Shown: piece after piece, positions 1 through 8,825 of the stretch
How positions within the stretch are numbered: the first letter of the stretch is position 1
How the letters are laid out: each line of letters begins with the position of its first letter
Source: JAADJA01 sp963840975
GTDB lineage: Bacteria > Bacteroidota > Bacteroidia > Bacteroidales > JAADJA01
DNA: 64,000 bases
Assembly: GCA_963840975.1 (NCBI GenBank)
Contig: CAWJBC010000021.1
Span: 372,001-436,000 of the forward strand
Direction: 5' to 3'
The notes under the pieces: model-generated
What the model was told of the DNA's origin: nothing
Seen by the model: only the letters and a program-made list of their open reading frames with translations
Database searches by the model: none
Translations under genes and position numbers: made by a program

Positions 1-66
1 ATAAAAAATCTGATCCGGAATTTTTGCAAAGAAAGTAAATATTTCGTTGTCGAAACAGAGGTTTAA
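1..66 (+). CDS. Possible 3' end of a gene entering from the left
   Basis: Frame 1 is open from the first base to a TAA at 64-66 and reads as 21 residues ending in VVETEV. The mixed charged and hydrophobic composition would suit the tail of a real protein converging on the leftward glycosyltransferase. The fragment is too short to identify, and an open stretch of this length can occur by chance. Confidence 0.22.
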   Translation: MKNLIRNFCKESKYFVVETEV

Positions 67-127
67 CAGAACTCAAGATCGTAGAAATGTTTATTCCCGG
101 TCAGGAATAATTGAATATAAGATATTC

Positions 128-1144
128 TTACTTATTTAAAATCCGGGTGATGTTTTCAGCAAACATATTCCATGAGTTTTGCTGTAGGAAGAGATCAATA
201 GGTGGGTTTGCAATATTAGGTTCTTTTGCAAGCACATCATCTATTACGGTAAACATTTCATCACTTTCTGTGAAAGTACTAATAATTCCATCCTTAGCAA
301 GATCGGCAAATGCACCCACTTGGGGACCAACAACCCTGCCACCAAATCCTATAGAATCCATAAGCGCTCCGGAACTTAAAATACTCGACTTTGCATAGGT
401 GAAAAGTACAATTTTCGCCTGACTGATCAATTCCTGCAAAGAGTTGTCATCCATGAAAGCTTCTTTGATAATAATATTTTCACTTTCGAATTGCAACAGT
501 GATTTGAAATAGTCCTTGTCGTTCGATTTTCCAATAATAAGGGTCTTGTATGATTTTTCCCTTTTCGCTTTGTGCATTAATTCCAGAAACTCAAGAATTC
601 CTTTATAAGGCGATATGGTTCCCCAAATCAAAATATCATATTTGGGTTCTGTTGTTGATAATTTCCTGCGGTCTTTTATTGGATGCGGAAAGTAGTGAAT
701 TCTGTTTTTACTCCCTTTCCGCAAGCTTTCCCCGTAGGAAATACCTTCACTCGAATGTGTGATGATGAAATCCGACTTACTGATAAGTTGGTTAAAAATT
801 AAGTTTTTCAGCCATTTGTGTTTTTTGGAATGAGACAATCGGTTGTGCATAACCCAAACTATCTTTATGCCGGTTAGTTTGGAGATAGCCATAAAAATAA
901 AGAAGAATACAGTTTGCGAAAATCCGCCTTTTTTTTCCGGTAAATCTTCGATCCAGTTAAAGAGGATGTAATCAATTCGGAATAGATATTTGTAAATATC
1001 AAAAATTCCTTTTTTTGATGGCTTACTTTTATTGACAATAGTAAAAAACTGTTCGATTGAATCTACAAAATCAAATGTATATGGATTGAAAGAAACAATT
1101 TTATCGTTTCGTGCAGAAATAGGATAGAAGTATATTTTTTTCAC
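128..1144 (-). CDS. Glycosyltransferase, GT-B fold (family 1/4-like)
   Basis: A 338-residue protein with the two-Rossmann layout of GT-B glycosyltransferases. The N-terminal half contains a hydrophobic stretch and the acceptor-side sequence WVMHNRLSH. The C-terminal half begins with IWGTISPYKG, the usual start of a nucleotide-sugar-binding domain, and carries SSGALMDSIGFG where family 4 enzymes have their donor-binding E/S-G region. It should add one sugar to a lipid-linked repeat unit on the inner face of the cytoplasmic membrane. The start is GTG, three bases after the stop of the WecG-like gene, so the two are probably cotranscribed. Donor and acceptor cannot be read from the sequence. Confidence 0.85.
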   Translation of the reverse strand: MKKIYFYPISARNDKIVSFNPYTFDFVDSIEQFFTIVNKSKPSKKGIFDIYKYLFRIDYILFNWIEDLPEKKGGFSQTVFFFIFMAISKLTGIKIVWVMHNRLSHSKKHKWLKNLIFNQLISKSDFIITHSSEGISYGESLRKGSKNRIHYFPHPIKDRRKLSTTEPKYDILIWGTISPYKGILEFLELMHKAKREKSYKTLIIGKSNDKDYFKSLLQFESENIIIKEAFMDDNSLQELISQAKIVLFTYAKSSILSSGALMDSIGFGGRVVGPQVGAFADLAKDGIISTFTESDEMFTVIDDVLAKEPNIANPPIDLFLQQNSWNMFAENITRILNK

Positions 1145-1147
1145 GTC

Positions 1148-1876
1148 TTACTTTAATCTGAAAATATGGTAATAAAACAGTGGAATCCCAACAGCGTATC
1201 TTTTAAATAATCGGGCAGGTTCCTGCAGCAATCTGAAAATCCATTCAGTCCCGCTGATTTGCATCCACCTGGGCGCCCTTTTTACATTTTCAGAAATGAA
1301 ATCCAAAATGGCACCGCCGGCAACACTAATTTTAACATTGATAAGTTTATTTTTATTTTTGGAGAGCCAAAGTTCCTGCCTCGGAACACCCATCCCAACT
1401 ATCAAAATATCGGTTTTTTTATGAATTATATCGGCAACTATTTCCTGATCGTTGTTAAAATCAAAAAATCCATTCCTTACACCTACAATAAAAATTCCGG
1501 GAAATTTCAATTCAGTCTTTTGCTTTGCGGCTAAAGCGATGCCTTCCTGTCCACCCAGAAAGTAAACATTTTTGCCATAATCTCTTGCAAATTCCAGCAA
1601 CCTGGGAACAAAATCGGTACCGTTCATGTTCTCTTTTAGCTGTATTCCGGCAATTTTTGCTCCTAATTTTATCCCAATCCCATCGTTCAATAACAAATCC
1701 GCTCTGTTGATAGCATCTTTATATTGTGAATTTTTTTGTGCAATATTAAAACAATGGGCATTGACGAAAAACAACAGGTTGTTCATTTCTGATAATAAAA
1801 ACTCCTTACATATCGAAAGTGTTTCCAACGTATTAAGTACATCAAGTTTGATATTGTAAAAAGGAGTTTTATTCAT
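1148..1876 (-). CDS. WecG/TagA/CpsF family glycosyltransferase (GT26)
   Basis: A 242-residue protein of the expected length for the family that transfers N-acetylmannosamine, N-acetylmannosaminuronate or related sugars to an undecaprenyl-diphosphate-linked sugar. NDGIGIKLG is present with Asp65 at the position of the catalytic Asp of TagA. NVYFLGG lies near residue 103, GMGVPRQELW at 161-170, and the C-terminal basic amphipathic tail typical of membrane association (RAPRWMQ, PARLFKRY) is present. It lies in a leftward run of four transferases, so it probably adds the second sugar of the exopolysaccharide repeat. The family call is strong; the sugar is unknown. Confidence 0.92.
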   Translation of the reverse strand: MNKTPFYNIKLDVLNTLETLSICKEFLLSEMNNLLFFVNAHCFNIAQKNSQYKDAINRADLLLNDGIGIKLGAKIAGIQLKENMNGTDFVPRLLEFARDYGKNVYFLGGQEGIALAAKQKTELKFPGIFIVGVRNGFFDFNNDQEIVADIIHKKTDILIVGMGVPRQELWLSKNKNKLINVKISVAGGAILDFISENVKRAPRWMQISGTEWIFRLLQEPARLFKRYAVGIPLFYYHIFRLK

Positions 1877-1902
1877 TTTCTAATCAATCGTCAATGCTAT
1901 TT

Positions 1903-2676
1903 TTAAGTTATCAAATCATGCTTTATAAACCTGAATGAAGGTAATATTTTTTTTATAATTGTATGAAAGTAATGAAAGATATATAAAAGTGACGATTCCA
2001 TAAAAGTTAATTTCAGAATTTTTCTTCTTATCCTGAAATCTTCCTTTAGGGCTTTAAACCTGGATGATTCATTCGTTCCTCCCATGCTAAACCTGCATAC
2101 AGCAAAATCCAGTTGAGCAATATCTGCCGGATTACTTTTTTTAATAGTATCGCATACCATCGCATAATCTGCTGTGAGTTTATATTCCGGCAGAAATTTC
2201 AAATCAGGAATTTTGAGCTTATTAAATAGCATTGCCTGATGTTGGGTGATCATCCCGTACTTTATTGAGTGAAGTGATTTGGCTTTTCGATAGAATGATT
2301 CCCCTCTTTCATTAACATCAATGGAATCGCCAAAAATAAAGATTGGATCGTTCTCAAATTTTTTCAGGGCATTTTCGATTTTATAAAGAACCTTGCTGTC
2401 CGAAAACATATCTCCACTATTCATAAATATCAAGAACTTCCCTTTTGATAAAGCGATACCTTTATTCATTGCATCAAATATCCCATCATCTTTTTCGGAA
2501 ACCCAATTCGACTTATAAGGGTTGTTTTTCAGCCAATCTTTTGTCCCGTCAGTTGAGTCACCATCCACGACTATCCACTCAAAATTATGGAGAGCCTGCG
2601 ACTGAACACTTTCAAAAGTTGCTTTGAGTTCATCGAGGTTATTTCTGCAGATTGTGATGATAGAAAATAGTATCAT
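1903..2676 (-). CDS. Family 2 glycosyltransferase (WcaE-like)
   Basis: A 257-residue GT-A enzyme. It starts SIITICRN, followed by VVDGDSTDGT (nucleotide binding) and FMNSGDMFSD around residue 95, which stands where the metal-binding DxD motif is normally found. The overall pattern resembles the colanic acid WcaE-type subfamily. It belongs to the leftward polysaccharide operon, with 26 bases separating it from the WecG-like gene downstream. A hydrophobic basic C-terminus (FHYFHTIIKKIL) suggests loose membrane contact. Confidence 0.88.
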   Translation of the reverse strand: MILFSIITICRNNLDELKATFESVQSQALHNFEWIVVDGDSTDGTKDWLKNNPYKSNWVSEKDDGIFDAMNKGIALSKGKFLIFMNSGDMFSDSKVLYKIENALKKFENDPIFIFGDSIDVNERGESFYRKAKSLHSIKYGMITQHQAMLFNKLKIPDLKFLPEYKLTADYAMVCDTIKKSNPADIAQLDFAVCRFSMGGTNESSRFKALKEDFRIRRKILKLTFMESSLLYIFHYFHTIIKKILPSFRFIKHDLIT

Positions 2677-2697
2677 TTTGGGAAAATAGAATACAAA

Positions 2698-3585
2698 TTA
2701 ATTAGACTTTTTCAATTTCAATAATTGACGATTTAAGCTTTGCCTGAAGTAAATCCTTTGTTTTTTTCTCAAAAACTTTCTCATTTCCTTGTCAAAAAGT
2801 CTGTCTTCCTGTTTAAGAAATGCAAAAATATATCCCGCAATCTGACTTATACCACCAATAAAAACAGGTCTTTCGGGAATGCGGTAGATCCCCTTGAATA
2901 CAGTATATATAAAGTTATACCCAAACCTGTAAAGAAACCTTCCAAGTAAAAATTTTCCGGAGGTTAAACCATTTCTGCGATGCCCAGATTCCCGGTGATG
3001 CAGGATTTTATATTCATCAAAACAACGGGTTTCCCAACCCTTCATCTGAGCTGAAAGTAAGTCTGCCAAATCCCAACCGGGAATGGCTTTCCAACCATTG
3101 ATTTCTTCAAAACATTTTTTTCGGTATATTTTAGAAGCGCCCCAGGGATGATCGTATTGAGATTTTTCTTTAACTTCTTTTATTTCATCAATCAAATAAA
3201 TTGCACCACTTGCAATTCCTAATTTTGGATTTTTTGCAAATTCGTTGAAAATATTTTCAAAATAATTGGTGTCAATAGTAATATCACAATCAAGTTTGAC
3301 CAAAAAATCCCAATCATCAGCCGAAATGTTTTCGTATCCTTTGTTGATAACATTCACTACTCCTGTTCCCGGGTAATAATAGCCCCGGTCAGTGAGATTA
3401 ATGAGTTTAATCCAGGGATATTGGGAAATATATTTTTCAATTATTGCCTGGGTTGAGTCAGTTGACCCATCGTTTACTATCACCCATTCAACTGGCAAAA
3501 CCTTCTGGTTGACAACACATTTTATTGTGCTTTCTACAAGTTCTTCCTCGTTTCGTACAGGTGAAATTATTATATACTTTATCAT
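2698..3585 (-). CDS. Family 2 glycosyltransferase
   Basis: A 295-residue GT-A enzyme and the first gene of the leftward operon. The N-terminus YIIISPVRNEEE leads to VNDGSTDSTQ, then LVKLDCDITI with the metal-binding DxD at LDCD, and a WDLADLLSAQMKGW acceptor-side segment. No membrane segment is evident apart from a weakly hydrophobic stretch near residue 240. It is divergent from the WcaJ-type gene across a 274-base AT-rich gap. The next gene starts 22 bases after its stop. Confidence 0.88.
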   Translation of the reverse strand: MIKYIIISPVRNEEELVESTIKCVVNQKVLPVEWVIVNDGSTDSTQAIIEKYISQYPWIKLINLTDRGYYYPGTGVVNVINKGYENISADDWDFLVKLDCDITIDTNYFENIFNEFAKNPKLGIASGAIYLIDEIKEVKEKSQYDHPWGASKIYRKKCFEEINGWKAIPGWDLADLLSAQMKGWETRCFDEYKILHHRESGHRRNGLTSGKFLLGRFLYRFGYNFIYTVFKGIYRIPERPVFIGGISQIAGYIFAFLKQEDRLFDKEMRKFLRKKQRIYFRQSLNRQLLKLKKSN

Positions 3586-3632
3586 TTCATTAGCTTTCTC
3601 AACCCTTATACTTCATTTTTATTAAAAAGTTG

Positions 3633-3688
3633 GTTTGTTTTTTTACAAACAAATGTTTGATTGATATGTTTATTGTACCATTGTACAA
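3633..3688. promoter_or_regulatory. Two small inverted repeats between divergent polysaccharide operons
   Basis: The 274-base AT-rich gap between the leftward transferases and wcaJ holds two short dyads. One is GTTTGT/ACAAAC (3633-3650, 6-base spacer of T) and the other TTGTAC/GTACAA (3673-3688, 4-base spacer). The second has the size and symmetry of an operator for a dimeric regulator. No TAnnTTTG promoter with good spacing was found in the gap. Function is inferred from position only. Confidence 0.3.
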
Positions 3689-3859
3689 AAAATGAATTGT
3701 CTCCCGTATAAATTTTATTTTCCACTATTGGGAATTAGAGTAATGAAAAATTTTTTGCAAAAACAATGATATATAACGATTTAATCTTAGGTATGGTTTT
3801 TGAAATTGATTTGGCACATCATAACTATGAGATTAAATAATTATCAAAAGTAAAAAATT

Positions 3860-5266
3860 ATGATTAAGGAAAGAGAGCAGCAAATTAATAACGTACTTGG
3901 GGGAGTTGATGTTATTATATCGGTTATTTCATTTTTTGCTGCATATTTAATTAGAAATTCTTTTTTTGACACAGGATTAAGCTCTCCCGATGAATACCTT
4001 GTTATTGGCGTCCTGATCATTCCAATTTGGTTCATTCTTCTAAAGGTTTTTGACCTCACAGAGATGCACAGAACCAAATCCTATTCAAAAATCCTGGTTT
4101 CCTATTTAGCCGTGATTAGTATCGGTTTAGGGGTCATCTTTTTGTTTATGTTTGTTTTTAAATTGACAAGTATAAGCAGATTGGTGATTTTATTTTTTGG
4201 GGTTATCAACCTGATGACCTTATTCGCAGTCAGGATTTCTGTTTACAGGTTTTTGAAATATTTAAGGGCCCAGGGTTACAATTCCAGAAATGTGATTGTA
4301 ATAGCAGATGATTCCTCAGAACCTTTGATCGAACGCATAATTGAGAATAAAGAATGGGGATATGTCTTAAAGTATATTATTACCAATTCAACCAAACTCT
4401 ACAAAAAATATAAGGATGTTGTAAATGTCTATCCTGAACATGTCAGTCTGCCTAACTTAATTGATATTAATGTTATAGACGAGGTAATTTATTGCAAAAA
4501 CGAAATAGACCAAACACATTTGAAGAGTTTGATACACAATTGCGAGGAGGTAGGCGTTGTTTTCAGAATGCAATCGCAGTTGTACAGTATGTCGGCTACA
4601 AAAGCACATTTAAATCATTTTGGTGAAATTCCGTTTTTGACATTTGATAATACACCCTCTGACCATTTTGCACTAAGAATTAAGAATACTTTCTCCACTC
4701 TTGCGGCTTTTTTCATTTTGTTACTTTGGTTTCCGGCAATGTTATTTATTGCATCTTTAATTAAACTTACTTCTAAAGGACCGGTGTTTTTTAAGCAAAA
4801 GAGAGTTGGTTTAAGGGGACGGACTTTCTATATGTATAAATTCAGAACGATGGTAGTCAATGCTGAGGCTTTGCAGGAACAACTGATTTCAGCCAACGAA
4901 GCTGACGGACCTGTTTTTAAAATTAAGAATGATCCGCGAATTACAAAAATTGGGAAGTTCCTTAGAAAAACAGGACTTGACGAACTTCCTCAGTTCATAA
5001 ATGTACTTATTGGCGACATGAGCCTTGTGGGCCCTCGTCCGCCGATACCTTCGGAGGTTGCCCAGTATGAAAGATGGCAGCTCAGAAGGCTTTCAATGAA
5101 ACCTGGGATTACATGCACCTGGCAAATTAAGCCAAATAGAAATGAAATTTCGTTTAATGAGTGGATGAAAATGGACCTGAATTATATTGACAACTGGTCA
5201 AATAAGTTGGATCTGGTATTATTTTTCAAAACCATAAGAACGGTCATTAAAGGCACCGGTTCATAA
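3860..5266 (+). CDS. wcaJ: WcaJ-type undecaprenyl-phosphate sugar phosphotransferase
   Basis: A 468-residue polyprenol-phosphate hexose-1-phosphate transferase that starts repeat-unit assembly at the inner membrane. About four hydrophobic segments occupy residues 10-125, followed by a degenerate CoA-binding-like domain (130-255). A membrane helix near 275-300 leads into the catalytic domain with FFKQKRVGLRGR, MYKFRTM, TGLDELPQ (Asp374-Gln378) and MSLVGPRPP. The domain order and length match WcaJ/CpsE-type enzymes. It is the first of the rightward genes, followed after 120 bases by wza. Whether the sugar is glucose or galactose cannot be read. Confidence 0.93.
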   Translation: MIKEREQQINNVLGGVDVIISVISFFAAYLIRNSFFDTGLSSPDEYLVIGVLIIPIWFILLKVFDLTEMHRTKSYSKILVSYLAVISIGLGVIFLFMFVFKLTSISRLVILFFGVINLMTLFAVRISVYRFLKYLRAQGYNSRNVIVIADDSSEPLIERIIENKEWGYVLKYIITNSTKLYKKYKDVVNVYPEHVSLPNLIDINVIDEVIYCKNEIDQTHLKSLIHNCEEVGVVFRMQSQLYSMSATKAHLNHFGEIPFLTFDNTPSDHFALRIKNTFSTLAAFFILLLWFPAMLFIASLIKLTSKGPVFFKQKRVGLRGRTFYMYKFRTMVVNAEALQEQLISANEADGPVFKIKNDPRITKIGKFLRKTGLDELPQFINVLIGDMSLVGPRPPIPSEVAQYERWQLRRLSMKPGITCTWQIKPNRNEISFNEWMKMDLNYIDNWSNKLDLVLFFKTIRTVIKGTGS

Positions 5267-5315
5267 TATTTAACCCTATCCGCCAGTTACAAAATTGGGA
5301 ATTCATTTTATAATT

Positions 5316-5345
5316 TTTGCAACCTGAAAATTAATCATAAATTTG
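5316..5345 (+). promoter_or_regulatory. Candidate Bacteroidota promoter for wza-wzc
   Basis: TTTG (5316-5319) and TAAATTTG (5338-5345) are separated by 18 bases and match the -33/-7 consensus of Bacteroidota (TTTG, TAnnTTTG). Transcription would begin near 5351, about 36 bases before the wza ATG. A separate promoter here would allow export genes to be made independently of wcaJ. Confidence 0.45.
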
Positions 5346-5372
5346 TACCTAAATTTCTTGGGTACTTTTTTT
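5345..5372 (+). terminator. Weak intrinsic terminator overlapping the wza promoter
   Basis: GTACC (5345-5349) pairs with GGTAC (5361-5365) around an 11-base loop and is followed directly by seven T. The left arm abuts the -7 element, so it would form only in transcripts reading through from wcaJ. A 5-bp stem is weak, so efficiency is doubtful. Confidence 0.3.
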
Positions 5373-5386
5373 ATTTAAAAATCAAT

Positions 5387-6172
5387 ATGTTGGTAAAAAA
5401 TATTTTAACAACCCGGTTAATTATTAAGCTGTTAATTTTAGTAATGATCTCATCTTGTATTCCAAAACAGAAACTTTTATATCTGCAAGAAGAAAGTGAC
5501 AAAGAGCAAATAAACGAATATGTGAATCTGAGGCCTGAAAAGACCATTCAACCATTTGATAATTTGCATATTCAGGTTTCAAGTATTGATGAAAAAACAG
5601 CAAACGTTTTTGGTTCCCGAAGCGGAGGCACATCACCTACTGACGTTAATCTTGTGAGTTATACCGTCAATCAGGATGGCTATATTACGTTTCCATTCGT
5701 GGGTGAGATTTATATTCAGGGATTGAAACTTCAGGAAGCAAGACAGAAAATTGAACAGGAAGTAGGACAATATTTAACGAAAATTTCGATTACGGTTAAA
5801 TTTGTTAATAATACAGTTACTGTTTTGGGCGAAGTTGCCAGACCAGGAGAGTATGTTTTTTACCGGGATCAAATTACAATATTCCAGGCAATGAGTTTGG
5901 CTGGTGATTTCAGAGATTACGGGAACAAGGAAAATGTGATCCTGATTCGGGAATTGAAAAATAAGATCACTTATCATTTTATTGACCTGACCGATAAAAG
6001 CATTGTTTCATCTGATTACTATTATATTATTCCCAATGATGTTATAATAGTGAAACCTGTCAATGCAAAATTTCGTAACCTGAATTTGGTTAATATGCCG
6101 CTCATATTATCAACGTTATCTACACTTGCGTCATTAACATTATTGATCTATACTTTAGGATACTTTAATTAA
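5387..6172 (+). CDS. Wza-like outer-membrane polysaccharide export lipoprotein
   Basis: A 261-residue protein with a lipoprotein signal ending at the lipobox MISSC (Cys24). A polysaccharide export domain follows (about 45-135, with VNQDGYITFPFVGEI). Then comes an SLBB domain beginning TVLGEVARPGEYVF near residue 147, and a C-terminal hydrophobic helix (about 235-258), as in Bacteroidota Wza homologues. It should form the outer-membrane ring of the export channel together with the Wzc protein encoded 12 bases downstream. It is shorter than E. coli Wza (379 residues) and has a single recognisable SLBB copy. Confidence 0.92.
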   Translation: MLVKNILTTRLIIKLLILVMISSCIPKQKLLYLQEESDKEQINEYVNLRPEKTIQPFDNLHIQVSSIDEKTANVFGSRSGGTSPTDVNLVSYTVNQDGYITFPFVGEIYIQGLKLQEARQKIEQEVGQYLTKISITVKFVNNTVTVLGEVARPGEYVFYRDQITIFQAMSLAGDFRDYGNKENVILIRELKNKITYHFIDLTDKSIVSSDYYYIIPNDVIIVKPVNAKFRNLNLVNMPLILSTLSTLASLTLLIYTLGYFN

Positions 6173-6184
6173 TTTAACAAACGA

Positions 6185-8632
6185 ATGTCAAAAGCATCAG
6201 AGGATATTTTCGGGCAGAAAACGGATTTTAAGGAGATTATTTTCAGGGTTTTAAATTATAAATATTATTTTATTTTGACCCTGTTTGCAGCTTTATTTCT
6301 GACATTTTTAATAAATAAATACAGCGTTCGTAAATATTCAAACGGTACCACTATACTTATTCGAACAGATAAACCAAACTCATTTATGAGTTCAGGTGCA
6401 GGAGCAATGGGGGAGTTTGATTTATTTGGCGGAATACAAAACGTTGAGAATGAACTGACCGTTCTAAGCTCGTTTTCAAGTATTAATCAGGCTGTTCAGG
6501 AACTAAACCTTGAGGTAACTTATATGCTTCAGGAGAGTTTGTTTCCTCTGAAATTTTTACCTTTTAGTTCTTACGAAGATTTGTACGACAGTGCACCCAT
6601 TAAGGTAATAATAGATCAGACCCATCCACAACCGGTTAATGTGAGGTTTTATGTTGAGGTGCTGAACGATAGTACCTTTAAACTTAGTACCCAATCAGAG
6701 GATGCTGTGTTATATGATTATGTAACAAACAAACAATTGGGAACCATTGATTCACTGAATTTCTTTGGTTTATTCAGGTTTGGAGAAAATGTTAAATCAA
6801 AATATTTTAATTTTATTGTTCATAAAAACGAAAATTTTAATCCCGGCACTTTTAAGGACAAGAAACTGTTTTTCTATTTTAATGATCTTTTTCTTTTGAC
6901 CCTCAGCTATCAGAGCAGATTGGGACTTTCAACCACCACACCTACCTCATCTGTTGTAGCTATAACCTTGACAGGTTATCATCCAAAAAGAGTTACCGAC
7001 TTTTTAAATTCGCTAACAAGTGTCTATGTTGAAAAGAATCTCGAAAAAAAGAACAAAATCGCATACAATACCGTTAAATTTATTGATTCAAGAATTGCTG
7101 ATATTGCTGATTCGTTGAGGTTTGCTGAGAACAAACTTCAATTTTATCGTTCATCGAACCAGGCGATGAATTTGAGCTTCCAGGGTGAACAGTTGTATGA
7201 ACGCGTAAACTCATTAGAGAGCGAAAGGGCTGCAATACTAATGAAGCAGCAATATTCAGATTATATTAAAAATTATTTTCAGAAGAATCAGGATGTTTCG
7301 GATTTGGTTGCACCTTCTGCCATGGATATTCAGGATGAAGTTTTGAGTAACCTAATAAATGAACTACTTCAACTCAATAGCCAAAGGATGAATTATATTC
7401 AAAACAATCCTAAAAATTTATTTATTCAGGATTTGGATGTTCAAATCAATAACCTTAAAAAAACAATTCTTGAGAACATTAACTATAACTATGAAAGAAT
7501 TCAAATTTCATTGGATGATATAGATAGCCGAATGGCTAAATATAATAGCCAGATAGCCATATTACCAAAAACAGAAAGAGATGTCATTGGGATGGAAAGG
7601 CAGACGAAGTTGAATGATGAAATTTATACCTTTTTATTGCAGAAAAGAGCTGAGGCTCAGATTGCCAGGGCATCCAACGATGCCGATTATGAAGTAGTGG
7701 ATGAAGCCTATTATTTCAGAGCAGGGGTAATTTCACCCCGGACGAAAATGAATTACATCATCGCAGCTTTCTTAGGTTTATTATTGCCATTGATATATAT
7801 TTTGCTAAAGGATTTCTTTAATAATAAAATTAATGAGATTAAAGACGTTGAGCAATTGACCTCTTTGCCTTTGATCGGACAGGTGTTGCATAATAACTCC
7901 AAAGTAAAAGCGATCATAACAGAGTATCCTAAATCCCCAATTGCTGATTCATTCAGATCCATCAGAACCAACATCAATTTCTTTGCTCAGGGTCGTGACA
8001 AAATGACGATTTTAATTACATCTTCTATGAGCGGAGAGGGTAAATCATTCACCAGTATAAACCTTGCATCTGTTTATGCTTTATTAGGGAAAAAGACGCT
8101 CTTATTGGGTTTTGATCTCAGGCGACCTGCTTTGTATAAGGATTTTAATTTGAATAATGAAAAAGGAGTTACTTCCTATTTAATTAAAAATGCTGAAATA
8201 AAAGATATTGTACAGCGCACATCAATTGAAAACCTCGATTTAATTACTGCCGGGCCTGTTCCTCCAAATCCTGTAGAGTTGATGGCATCTGACAGAAACA
8301 GGCAGTTTTTTGATGAACTTAAAAAAATATACGACTATATCATTATTGATTCATCGCCAATTGGTGCTGTTACCGACTCTTTTTTATTGTTCAAATTTGC
8401 TGACATCAACATTTTTACCATCAGGCATAATTATTCCTTAAAAGAGGCGGTTAAAGCCAATCTGCAAAATATTGAGATGAAGAAAATTCCAAACGTTTCT
8501 ATAGTCATCAATGATATAAAAATGAATAAGAATTCGTATGGTTATGCCTATCAGTCTAATTATTATGAAAGCGCTGAAAAAACAAATCTGATTCAGAAAA
8601 CCATTCGCAAAAAAGGAAAAACCAAGAGTTAG
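6185..8632 (+). CDS. Wzc-like chain-length regulator with BY-kinase domain
   Basis: An 815-residue inner-membrane protein. A first helix lies near residues 30-50, a long periplasmic Wzz domain with coiled coil spans 55-500 (ending FRAGVISPRTK), and a second helix lies near 520-540. A cytoplasmic tyrosine kinase domain follows, with Walker A around GEGKS (617-621), Walker A' LLLGFDLRRP and Walker B YDYIIIDSSP. The C-terminus has a tyrosine cluster, five Tyr within residues 784-794, as autophosphorylating Wzc proteins do. Together with Wza it controls polymer length and export. Kinase and membrane parts are in one chain, as in Gram-negative systems. Confidence 0.93.
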   Translation: MSKASEDIFGQKTDFKEIIFRVLNYKYYFILTLFAALFLTFLINKYSVRKYSNGTTILIRTDKPNSFMSSGAGAMGEFDLFGGIQNVENELTVLSSFSSINQAVQELNLEVTYMLQESLFPLKFLPFSSYEDLYDSAPIKVIIDQTHPQPVNVRFYVEVLNDSTFKLSTQSEDAVLYDYVTNKQLGTIDSLNFFGLFRFGENVKSKYFNFIVHKNENFNPGTFKDKKLFFYFNDLFLLTLSYQSRLGLSTTTPTSSVVAITLTGYHPKRVTDFLNSLTSVYVEKNLEKKNKIAYNTVKFIDSRIADIADSLRFAENKLQFYRSSNQAMNLSFQGEQLYERVNSLESERAAILMKQQYSDYIKNYFQKNQDVSDLVAPSAMDIQDEVLSNLINELLQLNSQRMNYIQNNPKNLFIQDLDVQINNLKKTILENINYNYERIQISLDDIDSRMAKYNSQIAILPKTERDVIGMERQTKLNDEIYTFLLQKRAEAQIARASNDADYEVVDEAYYFRAGVISPRTKMNYIIAAFLGLLLPLIYILLKDFFNNKINEIKDVEQLTSLPLIGQVLHNNSKVKAIITEYPKSPIADSFRSIRTNINFFAQGRDKMTILITSSMSGEGKSFTSINLASVYALLGKKTLLLGFDLRRPALYKDFNLNNEKGVTSYLIKNAEIKDIVQRTSIENLDLITAGPVPPNPVELMASDRNRQFFDELKKIYDYIIIDSSPIGAVTDSFLLFKFADINIFTIRHNYSLKEAVKANLQNIEMKKIPNVSIVINDIKMNKNSYGYAYQSNYYESAEKTNLIQKTIRKKGKTKS

Positions 8633-8825
8633 TTAAAGTAGGAGCAGGGCTTGCGATTCATTGGCCATATTTGAATGATGGGTCTGAAATTCATGCTGAA
8701 TGGATGCCTTAGTATGCCTTTGTTTTTTTTATTGTAGAGAAGCTTATTAATTTTTTTCAAATTACTTGTAACTAAAACGCGATGATATTGGTTTATATCT
8801 ATTGTCACTAAGCTAAAAAACAGAA

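Noticed and set aside
1..76. Leftward start of a further gene (TTG near 76) at the left edge
   Set aside because: Only a TTG is available, two other leftward frames are equally open, and there are too few codons to judge; the rightward tail ending at 66 is a competing reading.
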